NCBI GenBank assembly: GCA_940337035.1
Contig: OW679195.1
Location: 179,462,015-179,526,014, forward strand
Origin: Agriotes lineatus
Taxonomy: Eukaryota; Arthropoda; Insecta; Coleoptera; Elateridae
Reading direction: 5' to 3'
Length of the DNA: 64,000 bases
This document shows positions 46,033 through 56,831 of the stretch, piece after piece (the first letter of the stretch is position 1; each line of letters begins with the position of its first letter). The notes under the pieces are model-generated. The model saw nothing but the letters and a program-made list of their open reading frames with translations. It was not told where the DNA came from and did not search any database. The position numbers were made by a program, and so were the translations under genes.

Positions 46033-46357
46033 ATAACAATATTTAAATGTAAATTGCAAAGATAAAGTAAATTTTATCCACTATTATCAATAAAGTGTTA
46101 CTCTAGCAACGTGGCTTTAGTGGATAAAGCACTTACAACTTTATAGGTAGGTGGTGGAAAGTAGTTATGTATGGTCTAATTGAATAAATAGGCATTTTAT
46201 CCATAAGGGCAAAACTTTAGCTCACGAGAGATAAAGATTTGCTCAAATACAATACAGCTTTATAAATAGGCATTGGAAAAGAAAATTACTTCACTGCTAT
46301 AGCCAAATTCTCCTGAGAAAATATATGGAAACAGATAACAAAAACGTAAGTGTATCT

Positions 46358-46466
46358 AATAGCTATTTATGCAACAAGTGCTAAAAGTTGATGTTTATGC
46401 ACGAGACATGAAAAAAACATGTCGAGTGCAATAACACTTTTAGCACGAGTTTGCATACAATATTTT
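46358..46466. repeat. Palindrome P10 (GCACGAGACATG family)
   Basis: Arms aatagctatttatgcaacaa..gtgctaaaag and cttttagcacgagtttgcat..acaatatt, with tgcacgagacatg / catgtcgagtgca inside. It abuts MITE M2 copy 2. Confidence 0.8.
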
Positions 46467-46468
46467 TT

Positions 46469-46890
46469 CTACGACCTTAAATTTTTTGTTATTAATCCCT
46501 AAATGTCGATTTAACAAAGCTTTGCATTTATGACAGTTATAATTTATGTCATAATAAAAACATGGCCTTGACGCGCAGGTGAATGTTTGTGAATACAGTA
46601 CTGTCAAAGTCAGTTATCAAAGGTAATTATAATAGTACACATCTAAGTTTATTCATTAGATAACGCTTTAATTATTTAAAAAACACTTTACCTCTAACTC
46701 AAGAGGTAACTAGAATAACTTTACAACCTCACTTCCAGTTCGAAATTGTAGTTTTATAACCTCACTTCACTTTATAACACATGTGCTAAAAGTAAACAGC
46801 TGATCTCATTTTAAACACGCTAAATTATAAAACGTCACTTTTAGTGAAAAAAGCTACCGCTAAAAGGCCTACTTTTAGTGGTGGTCGTAG
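46469..46890. mobile_element. MITE M2, copy 2
   Basis: 422 bp, same termini and body as 45613-46032, clearly diverged by substitutions. A 64-codon ORF across its right end is chance. Confidence 0.85.
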
Positions 46891-47269
46891 AAAAAAATGT
46901 AGGCACCACTCCGCTGCCGACCGAGCTTATAAGAATATTACTGGACAAACGCTCCAAAAAGACCGCGACTCCAACAATATTAACACTTTCGTCTACAATA
47001 TATTTTTCAAAATGTATGTTTGCCTAATATTTTTTTGACTTGCAACCCGACCACGTCAATCATGTTGCAAAAAAAATTGTTTTTGTTTTTTTTAAATTTA
47101 TTTAATGACTCTACAATCTGTCATACAATGACATTCAGTAGATTATTTAATAAACATGATTACATGATTGTCGTGAAGGTTGTGCATCCAGTGATGCCCA
47201 CCTATTTTAAACATTAAGTAGTTTAACAGTACTAATTACCTATAGTAAATAACATGCAAAACTTCCTGA
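46891..47269. other. Non-coding; includes LINE 3' UTR
   Basis: AT-rich sequence downstream (minus strand) of the LINE ORF2 stop at 47270. The element's 3' end probably lies at one of the T-rich runs near 47030-47105, but I cannot fix it. Confidence 0.4.
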
Positions 47270-49965
47270 TTATACAAATCTGTTTATAAGATCGAAAGGT
47301 TTGAATCGTTTTAAACGCGGTTGCACGGCATCGACACATTCTTTTAGGCACTCCACTGAGGTGTTTGGGTGATCGTTGATTCGATCTCGGTATCGCGCAC
47401 TAAAACGTTGTATTTCTTGGTACACTGTGGGAACTGCTAGGTCCCTTCGAATGGTTTCGTTGGGATGTACCATGGGGCGTTTACCATTGCTCTTAAAACT
47501 ATTGATTGAAATCTTCTTAAGATTTCTATGTTGGAGGTACGCGCGGTGCCCCAGAGTTGAATTCCATACGTCCATATGGGTTTGAGCATTGTTTTATAGA
47601 GGAGTAACTTGTTCTCCAAGGACAGCTGGGAGCGGCGCCCTAACAGCCAGTACATCTTTTGTAGTTTGAGGCCCATTTGTTTTCGTTTTGACCAGATGTG
47701 CGTCCTCCAGGTCAGTCTCTTGTCCAGATGTATGCCAAGATACTTGGCACTATCGGCTTGCGGGATCTGGTGATTATTAAGCATCAACGGTGGACAGGTG
47801 CCTCTCCTAAGTGTGAAAGTTACTTGGACGGATTTACTTTCGTTTAGTTTGATTCTCCATTTTTTGCACCAGGACTGGATTGCGTTTAAGTGGCTTTGTA
47901 AATGTTTAGAAGCTAGGTTTGGGTCAGCGTGCGACGAGAGTACTGCTGTGTCATCCGCAAAGGTGTCATCCGCAAAGGTGGCAACCATATTTCCAGGTGT
48001 GGTCGGAAGATCTGCCGTAAATAGGAGATATAGGATTGGTCCCAGTACACTCCCTTGTGGAACACCGGAATTGATGGGGTAAGTTGGTGTTAGGGCGCTG
48101 TCATATCTGACGAGAAAGTGCTGGTTGGAGAGATATGACTTCAGGAGTTCAAAATAATCCGTAGGTAGAGATTTTTCTATTTTACAAAGTAGTCCATCGA
48201 GCCAGACTTTATCGAAGGCCTGTGTTAAGTCGAGGAATACTGCTGCACAATACCTATGCTCATAAAAGTCCTTAGTAATTTTGTCTACTACGCGATGCAC
48301 TTGCTCGATTGTTGCGTGGTGCTTACGAAAACCGAACTGGTGGTCGGGAATAAGGTGTTTGTCTGTGAGGATTGGATAAAGCTTCTAAAGGAGCATGCTT
48401 TCAAAGACTTTGGACAGTGTCGGTAATAGGCTGATGGGTCTATAAGAAGCTGGTTGATCAGTGGTTTACCTGGCTTTGGAATTAGGATTATTACAGCAGT
48501 TTTCCATGGTTTGGGAAACTGACGAAGCCTTAGGATAGCGTTGAACAGTTGAGTTATGAATTGAAAGCCTTTTTGGGCAGGTTTTGGAGAATTAGGCCAG
48601 CGATTTGGTCGTGGCCCGGTGCTTTGTGGGCGTTTACATGTTTCAGGATGGTGTTTTCCACTTGGTGAACTTTGTATTTTTTGGCGGTAAGCTCATTTGA
48701 TACGGCATATTTAGAGTGTTCTGGATGTCATCCTCATTGTCTAGTTCTGCCGGAAATGGTTTGAAGACCGTAACTAGGTGATCAGCAAATGCCAGCGCTT
48801 TCTCCTGGTCACTTTTTGCCCAGTCGTTGTTAACTGTACGAATCGAGGCTTTGTGTTGTTGTGGTTGTTTGAGATACCTTGTGGCCTTCCAGAGCGAGTA
48901 GTCATCTGCTTCATAAGGGGAGAGTTGTTTCAGAAAGTTTTGAACACTTTGGTTCTTGATGGTGGAGAGTAGGATTTTGAGCTCACTGGTGGCATGGTTT
49001 AATGCTCTTTTATCGTTTGGATGACGTGTTGTTTGTCATGTTCTTCTTAAACGACGTTTCTCGGCGATTTTCCGTTTGAGAAGGATTGGGCATTGAGTTG
49101 GATTGATGTGTTGGGTTGGTACCGGGGTAGCTTGACGGGCTGCTTCTAGGATTACTTGAGTGAAATGTAGCACTGCTTCATCTAGGTCAGTGGTTGTTTT
49201 TAGGGGTAGTGATATGTCGATCAACTCTTGAAATTGTGTCCAATTTGTATATTTATTAGTGAGTGTTTGCAGCTTTTCCTTGATGATTATATTTGTGCCC
49301 AAGGTCACTAAAATCGGGGAGTGATCGGTAGAGAGGTCTAGGCAGGAGTATGCGCTAAATAAGTTAGCGTTAATTCCTTTTATAAAACATAGGTCAAGTA
49401 GATCTGGCTGTCTGTTGGGGTCAGTGGGCCAGTATGTTGGTTCTCCTGTAGTTAACGGCGACAGATTCATGTTATTTACTGCTTTTAGCATTTCTCTGCC
49501 TTTGGTGGAAGTTACCCTACAACCCCAGTGGGTGTGCTTGGCATTGAAGTCGCCTCCTGAGATAAATATGTTGCCTAGTGTTTGGAAATAGTGTTCATAC
49601 GTTTCTTGCTTGTTGTTGTGTCGGGGTGGGCAATATGCCGCTGATATTGTGAGAGGGCCATGCCAGTCTTCGACAACTATAGATGAGGCTTGTAGATGAG
49701 GTTGGCTGTAGTTGGGAAGTACGTAATGTTTAATTGAGTTTTTGATGATTATGGCAGAGCCCGCATGAGCTGCGCCATCCGGATGATTTGTTCCATAGGT
49801 TGTGAATTTATGGATTGTAAAATGGGAGCGTTGCGTGAAGTGGGTTTCCGAGATTAGTACTATGTCAAAACCGTGATTTGTTATGAAGGCGGTGAGTTCA
49901 TTCTTGTGTTGTGACAGTCCGTCGGCATTCCATATCGCTATTTTAAGATGATGATCTATTAGATG
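47270..49965 (-). pseudogene. Jockey-like LINE ORF2 (endonuclease-RT) with duplicated catalytic motif
   Basis: From about 49965 it reads IAIWNADGLSQHKNELTAF, ISETHF, ISGGDFNAKHTHWGCR and STDHSPILV, a full AP-like endonuclease. The RT follows: VFLDLTQAFDKVWLDGL, GVPQGSVLGPILYLL, then FADDTFADDTAVL where the catalytic motif is duplicated by a 15-bp tandem repeat (47948-47977). The polymerase C-terminus KYLGIHLDKRLTW..YGIQLWGTA ends, after a frame change near 47500, at 47270. Several frame changes at 48300-49036 also disrupt it. Nonfunctional. Closest to Jockey/Juan-like elements by motif. Confidence 0.88.
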
Positions 49966-50020
49966 TTCTGGTTACAATCGTGGTTAGAAGGTTTAGCATT
50001 GTGACCATCTGTTCCATTAA

Positions 50021-50208
50021 GGGCCGGTTGCAGAAAGCAATGTTAAGTCTGGTGTTAGCTAACGTCGCGTCAAAGTGAACAAAATCGCATCAAATCTTGT
50101 TTACTAATGTATTAGTTACCATAAACATTTGAGATTTGATTCGTTTTTGTTCACTTTAACGTCGCGTTAGCTAACACCAGACTTAACATTGCTTTCTGCA
50201 ACCGGCCC
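50021..50208. mobile_element. PIF/Harbinger-type MITE (188 bp), TSD taa
   Basis: Ends GGGCCGGTTGCAGAAAGCAA.. with perfect 45-bp-scale TIRs (..gttagctaacaccag / ctggtgttagctaac..) and 3-bp duplication taa (50018-50020, 50209-50211), as for PIF/Harbinger. It is inserted in the last codons of LINE ORF1. Confidence 0.9.
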
Positions 50209-51507
50209 TAATTGTTTTAGCATGTGCTTTAGTTCGGCAATGTCTGATGAGTTGTTAGTCGGTCCAGTGTTGTGTTGGAAGGGGATAGCTGTGTTGGATT
50301 GTTGGTTATTGCCATTTACAGCTTGTGCGTAAACTAGCCCTGGTTTGTAAAATTTTGTATTTGGTAGAGACTTCTGTCGTAGTGGAGAAAACATTCTTTG
50401 ATGGAGCTCCTTGTAGAAAGGGCACCCTTTGTAACTAGCAGGGTGATTCCCGTTGCAGTTCACGCACGTGACATCTTGATATTTTTCTTTGTGTTGGCAT
50501 TGTGATGTGGAGTGCAAAGCAGTGCACTTCACACATCGAGGAGACCTATTACAAAAGTTTTTTGTGTGCCCGTGTTTCTGACATTTGGAGCATTGGGGTA
50601 TATTGCGTTTGGCATTGGGGGGTTCGAATTTTACCACTGTATGCATGAGTTTATCAACGTTATATATTTCTTTATTATTGTCGGATGGTTTCAGGTCTAC
50701 CACAAAGAGGGGCAGCTCTTTTTTTGTGCCTGCTTGTTTTACATTCCATACATTGACTGCTACATGACCAAGCGTTTTAAGTTCTTCCTTTATACCGCCG
50801 ATGCTCGTAGATGGGTGTAGGTTCCTTAGGAAAACTCGAAAGCTACGTTCTTGTTTAACCTGGTATGTGTGGAATTCGGTGTTCCTATCAATTAAGCCTT
50901 TGGTTATTAGTGAATACTTTTCTGATGTTTTGAGTATTATTTTAATTTCGTGATTTGTTAAAGCCTTTAGCGAGTACTCGTCCTTAGCTATTGAGTCTAG
51001 AAATGAGATTAGCGGTTCGATGGTCTTGACGCCCGAGACAAATATCGGAGGTGGTTTTGGTTCTGCTTTAGTGGTTTCTTGCCCCTTCGCAATTTCTTTA
51101 TTAAGCAGGCTGAAACGATTTTCAGGGTCCAGCCAATAGGTTGTAGATTCAGTTGGCTTGTTTGGATTATCCTGGGTATCAGCGCTTTTTATTCGGCCGC
51201 GTTTTTTGTGATTAACTAGCTGCCATTCTGTGTTGTGTGATGATGAAGAAAATTGGTGCAACTGATAAGGCAGTTGTGGCTGATACGTTGGTATGTTGGG
51301 GGATTTAAATGTATCATGTGCGGCCATATATGTGTTAGTTTGATTAGGGTTTGGAAAATGATTGGCGTATTGATAGTTTTGTTGGAACATCTGCATCGAT
51401 TGGGATTGATCTGTTTGCATGGGAATGTAATGTTGTGCGTTCGGCTTCGTAGCGGTTGGGTTTGGATAATAGAAGGCTATAGCGGCCTCCGGATAATTTG
51501 AACACAA
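50167..51507 (-). CDS. Jockey-like LINE ORF1 (gag-like RNA-binding protein), 3' end disrupted by MITE
   Basis: An uninterrupted frame from ATG 51507. The N-terminus is Asn/Gln/Pro-rich and low complexity. At residues 170-280 lies a PRE_C2HC-type fold (FVSGVKTIEPLISFL, HTYQVKQERSFRVFLRNLH). Three CCHC knuckles follow: CSKCQKHGHTKNFC, CVKCTALHSTSQC, CVNCNGNHPASYKGC. The C-terminus reads into the MITE at 50208, giving a foreign last dozen residues; skipping the MITE, the frame continues a further 25 or so codons into the ORF2 junction. ORF1 binds LINE RNA in the RNP. It is the most intact LINE ORF in the window. Confidence 0.85.
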   Translation of the reverse strand: MCSNYPEAAIAFYYPNPTATKPNAQHYIPMQTDQSQSMQMFQQNYQYANHFPNPNQTNTYMAAHDTFKSPNIPTYQPQLPYQLHQFSSSSHNTEWQLVNHKKRGRIKSADTQDNPNKPTESTTYWLDPENRFSLLNKEIAKGQETTKAEPKPPPIFVSGVKTIEPLISFLDSIAKDEYSLKALTNHEIKIILKTSEKYSLITKGLIDRNTEFHTYQVKQERSFRVFLRNLHPSTSIGGIKEELKTLGHVAVNVWNVKQAGTKKELPLFVVDLKPSDNNKEIYNVDKLMHTVVKFEPPNAKRNIPQCSKCQKHGHTKNFCNRSPRCVKCTALHSTSQCQHKEKYQDVTCVNCNGNHPASYKGCPFYKELHQRMFSPLRQKSLPNTKFYKPGLVYAQAVNGNNQQSNTAIPFQHNTGPTNNSSDIAELKHMLKQLGPVAESNVKSGVS

Positions 51508-51825
51508 GTAAATTAAAATTTGAGTAACTTACGGTTTATAGATATAAAACACACAAATATGTATAAATAAGTAAACGTTTGCACTTGACCCCGAGGTCAG
51601 TGCGCTCGGTTAAACTGTTATCAGAGAAGCAGACCGCCGTACGTCTTTATGCACTGAAAGCTAAACCGGGAATGCAATAAAAATAATTAAAATTCAACAG
51701 TGTTCAATTACCACATACATATATGGAAGTATAGGGTCTGCACACTTACTTGGGTGCCTGCACGTATTCAGCTATGAACTTCAATCTAGCCCGAAATTTC
51801 TATGAAAATGTGCTTCAAAAAAAGT
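51508..51825 (-). other. Probable LINE 5' UTR and flank
   Basis: AT-rich sequence upstream of ORF1 with no ORF. The 51580-51680 part is richer in GC and may contain the LINE's internal promoter. The 5' end is not determinable. Confidence 0.35.
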
Positions 51826-52236
51826 TGGGCGTTATGACCAAAATCAAAGTTGGACGTTGTGATCAAAATCAAGCTTGGGCGTTATGACCAAGTTGGGCGT
51901 TGTGACCAGAATTAAAAGTGGGCGTTGTGACCAAGTTGGACGTTGTGACCAGAATCAAAGTTGGGCGTTGTGACCTAGTTGGGCGTTCTGTCCAAAATCG
52001 AAATTGGGCGTTGTGACCAAGTTGGGCGTTCTGACCAAAATCGAAATTGGGCGTTGTGACCAAGTTGGGCGTTGTGACCAATATCGTTTTTGGGCGTTAT
52101 GACCAACTTGGGCGTTGTGACCAAAATAAAAATTGGGAGTTGTGACCAAGTTGGGCGTTGTGACCAGAATCGAAGTTGGGCGTTATGACCAAATTCTGAG
52201 TTGGGGTTTGTGACCAGTGGGCGTTGTGTCATAGCC
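51826..52236. repeat. Satellite array (gttgggcgttgtgaccaa family), right
   Basis: Same repeat as 40372-40712 in inverse orientation, with alternating 18- and about 26-bp units (gttgggcgttgtgaccaa; gttgggcgttctgaccaaaa + tcgaaa). Minus-strand ORFs of VTTPNFDFGQNAQLGHNAQ type are repeat artefacts. Confidence 0.88.
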
Positions 52237-52289
52237 CCGAATCTATGACTAATCGGTGTCCCATTATTTGAGGGACACCCTGTATACAA

Positions 52290-54792
52290 GTGTAGTTAGG
52301 GGTGTTCTTAGCCACTTTTGATCTTGAAGTCTTTCAAGGTCACGTGGTGAGGTCATTGACCTAACCTTAGTTATTCGACTCAACTTGCTTTATGTAAAGT
52401 ATCCAAGCATTGTGTTTATTATGTGTTAAAATTCTCCAGCTTTAATATAACATTTTTGCCAAATATTTATGTCCCCTGTGTTCACATCATTTTCTACAAT
52501 TTCTACATTATTAACTGACAGATAATTAAAACTAAAAGCAGAAAGTGCATAATTTATCATCTTATTTCGGTTTTCTAGATTATCGGATAATTTAATTTGT
52601 AATCCAGTCAACTTTCTTGTGTTTCTATTTTCCCAATAAACATATTTTAAGACATTATTAAATACAACACAACTATTCTGCAAAGTCTTAGTCAAATAGT
52701 CCACATTTCAGCAATTGAGACAGAATATATTGGAGCATCTTGGAAGCACATTTTACTAGTTTTCAATAAATTTAAACGATCTTTTAAAGGATCAAATACA
52801 TTGTGTGCATTATAATAGTCTCCAATAGTATAATTATATATTGTTGCCTCCAATCTTGTGATTCCATGTTCCTTAGCAGAAATTCACGAAACTGTTTCTT
52901 TTAAACAGATATCCGGAGTCAATTGATAAAGTCGATAATATGGCCACCAATTTGTTTGTTAACTCCTGTGACAGGAGAATTTATAAACTGAAAGATGCTG
53001 GGTGGTTAAATATGATCAACAGCAAGGTCTTTCAGGAATTTTATTTTTCGTTAATGTTATAGGACTTATTTCTGTTACTGAGTTGGCGTTTCATTTATAA
53101 ATTCTTCAACTTGCTTTATGTAATGTACTCAAGCATTGTGTTTATTATGTGTTAAAATCCTTAAGTATTTTATCACCTATCACCTCAACGTTCTTAAAAC
53201 CAAATTAATCTGTTACTGAATTACTTATACGTATAGTCAATAGCTAACAATTCTAATAGATTTTTCATAGCACAATAACTGCTTGACGCATAATATATTT
53301 CTAATAATTTTATACATGTACGTTTTAGACAAATAAATAAAATTATATTTACAATTGTTTAAAGCCGTTACAGAAACATGTTAGGTTGGCCGAGTAATCT
53401 AAGGCGCTTGTGGTATATTTATTCCTCGTCAAAAATTTGCAGACACTGATAATGGAGGTCATTGACCCCCTCATTAACCGCATCCGGTGCACATTTTCAG
53501 ACAATGACGTCTGCCAGACAATAACATCCGGTGTAAATTTTTCCCAGACGCCCACACCCGTTTTAAACAAGTCTCAACAAGTCTGACATTCCCAGACTCA
53601 CATCTGCTACAAATTCCGAGAAATGAGATCTCCCTCACAATCCGGTAATTTATCATCTTATTTCGGTTTTTTAGATTATCGGGTTTAATTTGTAATCCAG
53701 TCAACTTTCTTGTGTTTCTATTTCCCCAATAAACATATTGTAAGACATTAAATACAACACAACTATTCTGCAGAATATTAGTCAATTTAGACCACATTTT
53801 AGCAATTGAGGCAGAATATATTGGAGCATCTTAGAAGCACATTTTACTAGTTTCCAATAAATTTAAACAATCTTTTAAAGGATCAAATACATTGCGTTTT
53901 ATTTATTTTATTTCGTACTCAGCCAACAGCCATTAGCCGTCGCTGTACATTTTTATGGGGACCTCCAACCCCACTAACGACTGTCATGATGGTATGATAT
54001 CCGGGACCAACTATTTCCGTGGCAGCCGTACTACGAGGGGCCGAGAGATGCAGCCGTGGAATTCCCATCCAGGTTCTGACCAGAAAAAGTTTTCCTTAAC
54101 TCTACTGATCGAAAGTGGACGCTTGTTCAAGTTACACCACCCGGGACCCATGTGTGCATTATGATAATCTCCAATAGTATAATTATATATTGTTGCCTCC
54201 AATCTTGTGATTCCATGTTCCTTAGCGAAAAATTCACGAAAATGTTTCCATTAAACAGGTATCAGGGCCAATTGATAAAGTCGATAATGAACTTGTAATT
54301 TGGCAAATAAATTTGTTATATATGTATCTTAATTCGAGTTCATCCATATGAGACAGTCAATCCCCGCACCGTGCATTTTCTCAAAAACAATGACTCCATA
54401 CAATTATTTTAGTTGCATTCGGCAAATTCCCAGACAATAAGATCCGGTCAGACGCCCGCATTCGCTTAAACAAGTCTCAACAAGTCTGACATCTGCATTC
54501 CCAGACAATGACTCACATCCGGTTGAGCCTGGGAAAAATTTTGATAAGCGAGGGAATCTTGTAAAAAATGTCAAAATTTGACTTTTAGCCCCAAAATTCA
54601 TCGTGGGAATCTTATAAACATTTCAAAATTAGACTTTTAGCCCCAAAATTCATCGTGGGAACCCGAAGTGAAACCGTACCACATGACCTTGAAAGATATG
54701 CCGTCACCACGTGACCTTTAGGTTAATTACCTCTCCAAGTGACCTTGAAAGACTTCAAGGTCAGAAGTGGTCCAGAACACCCCTAGCTACAC
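52290..54792 (-). mobile_element. 2.5-kb inverted-repeat element, unclassified
   Basis: The left end gtgtagttaggggtgttctt..tgaagtctttcaaggtcacg is matched inverted at the right end (..gacttcaaggtcagaagtgg..agaacacccctagctacac). Inside, two related segments (52555-52930 and 53640-54300) each encode on the minus strand a similar peptide: SCVVFNNVLKYVYWENRNTR and SCVVFNVLQYVYWGNRNTR, then KLTGLQIK. Copies of a cagacaat/aagtctgacat block recur at 53460-53620 and 54420-54530. I do not recognise the protein. Superfamily unknown. Confidence 0.6.
53897..54149 (-). mobile_element. 5S-rRNA-derived SINE, copy 2
   Basis: Same family as 19428-19692, with the 5S-like head at the right end (minus strand) and an (AAAT)n-type tail at the left. 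The duplicated segment at 52780-52820 shows the same flanks without the SINE (aatacattgtgtgcattata), which defines the insertion site and a roughly 6-bp TSD (attgcg / atgtg). Confidence 0.9.
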
Positions 54793-55181
54793 TACTAAAA
54801 CAAAAATTTTCGATATCTTTATTATTAACGAAGTTACGATCTGTCTAGCGATTTACAAACACCCCTTATAGAGGTTGATTTACTAGCTTAATAAGAAACT
54901 TTGGCAGATGAAAGCCGATGTAATTTTAAGAAAAAAAGTTCTTATAAACACGTGTCCAAAAATTCTTTATTTACGACAGTGTATAAAATTAAATTTTAGT
55001 TGGCAGTTTTAAGTTTGTAAAACGACTGTTTAATAACATGTTTTCATTAGTTCACGTCGTCAGTAGCAAGTGTTTTAAAATTTTTAACTACGCTAAATTA
55101 CGACCGGTTGCTAGTAATCCTAATTTACATTTAAATATTTTTTTAATATTTACCGTGTTTTATGGATTCTGTCGTATGTGA
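54793..55181. other. AT-rich, no recognisable feature
   Basis: No ORF, repeat with clear ends or exon seen. Confidence 0.5.
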
Positions 55182-55318
55182 AATATTGTACGATACACAT
55201 GCGTAAAGCTAGTCTTTAGTCACTCGCGGAGCTAATAAAACAATCGCTCACTCGCGTTTTAATTGTCACACTCGCGACCAAAGACTAGATTTACGCACTT
55301 ATATCGTAAATTACTATT
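55182..55318. repeat. Palindrome P11 (relative of P6)
   Basis: Arms aatattgtacgatacacatg..cgtaaagctagtcttta and aaagactagatttacgcact..tatcgtaaattactatt, tip with ctcgcggagc..cactcgcgac. A smaller perfect 17-bp palindrome lies at 55421-55463 (ctagtgtacctgtataa). Confidence 0.8.
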
Positions 55319-55518
55319 GTCTTCGAAATAAGGTGTGTAAAAGTTTTTAAAAAATATTTCCTTTTCTTACAATTCCCTTATTAATGCACCAAATTTGGTA
55401 CATAGTACTCTTGGATAGAACTAGTGTACCTGTATAACACTTTGTATTATACAGGTACACTAGATAGAACCCCTTACAATGTGATATTATCAAGCTTTAC
55501 AATTAACCAGTGGCGGAA

Positions 55519-55892
55519 ATATGGGTAATGAGTGCCATAAATTAACAAAAAAAAAAAAATAGTAACACCGTCTAGATAATCAAAAGCGATGCCCTTTTAA
55601 GGTAAATCATTTAATTCTAGATAGAAAGCGTCTCCTCGATTTTTTGGTATATCTCATAGCTTTTTGGTAAATTTGATTTTCTAATTCAGTTAAATTGATT
55701 TTTTTTCAAAAACAGTGAAATAAATTAGAAAAATCAAGTTAACCAAGATATAATGAGAGATAGTAAAACAATCGAAGAGACATTTTCTGTCCAGAATTAC
55801 CTAAATGACTTGCTTTAAAATGAGATCGCTTTCTTTTTTCTACAGAATGCCACTAATTTTCTTGTTAAATTTATAGCACTCATTACCCATAT
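55519..55892. mobile_element. MITE with atatgggtaatgagtgc TIRs
   Basis: The terminal inverted repeats of about 30 bp (atatgggtaatgagtgccat.. / ..atagcactcattacccatat) continue into imperfect complementarity towards the centre (attagaaaatcaa types). Non-coding. 55893-56400 shows nothing recognised. Confidence 0.75.
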
Positions 55893-56415
55893 TATCTCAG
55901 ATATTGGTTATATGTTAAATTGCATAAATTCTGGTTATTATGCACTGAACTTTTCCGCAGTGCAATATTTACCTAGTTAAAACCAAATTATAAAATTATC
56001 AATATATTGTTTCAATGCTTGTTGCCAATGGTTTTCCCTAGAATTACGTCTGCATTGCATTTCAGTAAGGAAAAATGTACTATACACTCCTCCAATTAAT
56101 GCAAACTGAACAATTAATCAAAAAACAAACAAGCGGCAGTTCACTTGTCCTCTAAAACGTGAATATACGTTAACTACGCGTATACGTACAGTGGGAGAAA
56201 TAATTTCTCACTGCCATTCCCCATCCCCAATGCCAAATTGCCAAGTAGCCTATGCGAAATATGCGACTTTCTATAATTGTCGGAGAAAAACTGTTACTGC
56301 ATTAGTCGCATTAGAGGACTAATTCAGAATTTCATTTTCAGTCGACTCCATCTATAACAACAGTTTAGAAACTGACGTTCCCAACGCTTTATATTTTGGC
56401 TCCAAAATTTTGCGT

Positions 56416-56435
56416 CACGTGCGCTTGACCACGTG
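56416..56435. promoter_or_regulatory. Two CACGTG E-boxes upstream of Max
   Basis: CACGTG at 56416-56421 and at 56430-56435, 14 bp apart, about 400 bp before the Max ATG. CACGTG is the canonical site of Max-containing dimers, so autoregulation is possible but inferred. Confidence 0.6.
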
Positions 56436-56523
56436 GAACCCAACAAGTTGTAGCGGCTCGGTCGGCAAAGTTGGCGTCTCTGTTTTGCGTCATGTATAAA
56501 CCGTTTCAGATACGACGACTGGG

Positions 56524-56536
56524 CTATTTATAAATG
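56524..56536 (+). promoter_or_regulatory. TATA-like box of Max
   Basis: ctatttataaatg begins a GC-richer block that leads to the Max ATG. Probable core promoter with about 270 bp of 5' UTR; the TSS is not proven. The UTR region contains aggtaggtgatg near 56767, which could be a further splice donor. Confidence 0.4.
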
Positions 56537-56831
56537 TCCGATAACCGCCAGCCAAGGGTGGATATCTTTGAAAGCCAGCGAGCGCATCTTCGCCGAGCCA
56601 CTTCTCGTAAGCCTCGCGGGGGCCGTTTTCCCAACGATATCGCGAAACGCGGACAAAGCGCCGGCCGGTGCCCCGGTTTGAGACGGACTCTAACTAGCAC
56701 AGCGTGACAGTCACGCACATCGTGTCGTCCGCTTCTTGAACGTGCGATTGTTGTGTTATTTTGGGCAGGTAGGTGATGTTGGTGCAGTAGGTGAAATCGG
56801 GTTTCCGTGCAAAGTGGGTGCTGGACTTACC

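Larger units (their letters stand above)
39241..52282. mobile_element. Possible 13-kb element with matching termini and inverted subterminal arrays
   Basis: The left end cagggtgtccctaaaataat..gggacaccgattagtcatagatt is matched by its reverse complement at the right end (52238-52282), each flanked by tata. Next to each end is a satellite array (40372-40712 and 51826-52236) of the same family in opposite orientation. No transposase is visible between. Alternatively these are two independent small elements in inverted orientation. Confidence 0.45.

Noticed and set aside
47798..48972. Plus-strand ORFs
   Set aside because: Antisense to the LINE RT, which has far stronger motif evidence.
51869..52289. 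ORFs with repeated TTPNFDFGQNAQLGHNAQ
   Set aside because: Read through the satellite array; no start context or domain.
56524..56718. Minus-strand 64-codon ORF upstream of Max
   Set aside because: Lies in the GC-rich promoter and 5' UTR; no domain and no splice support.
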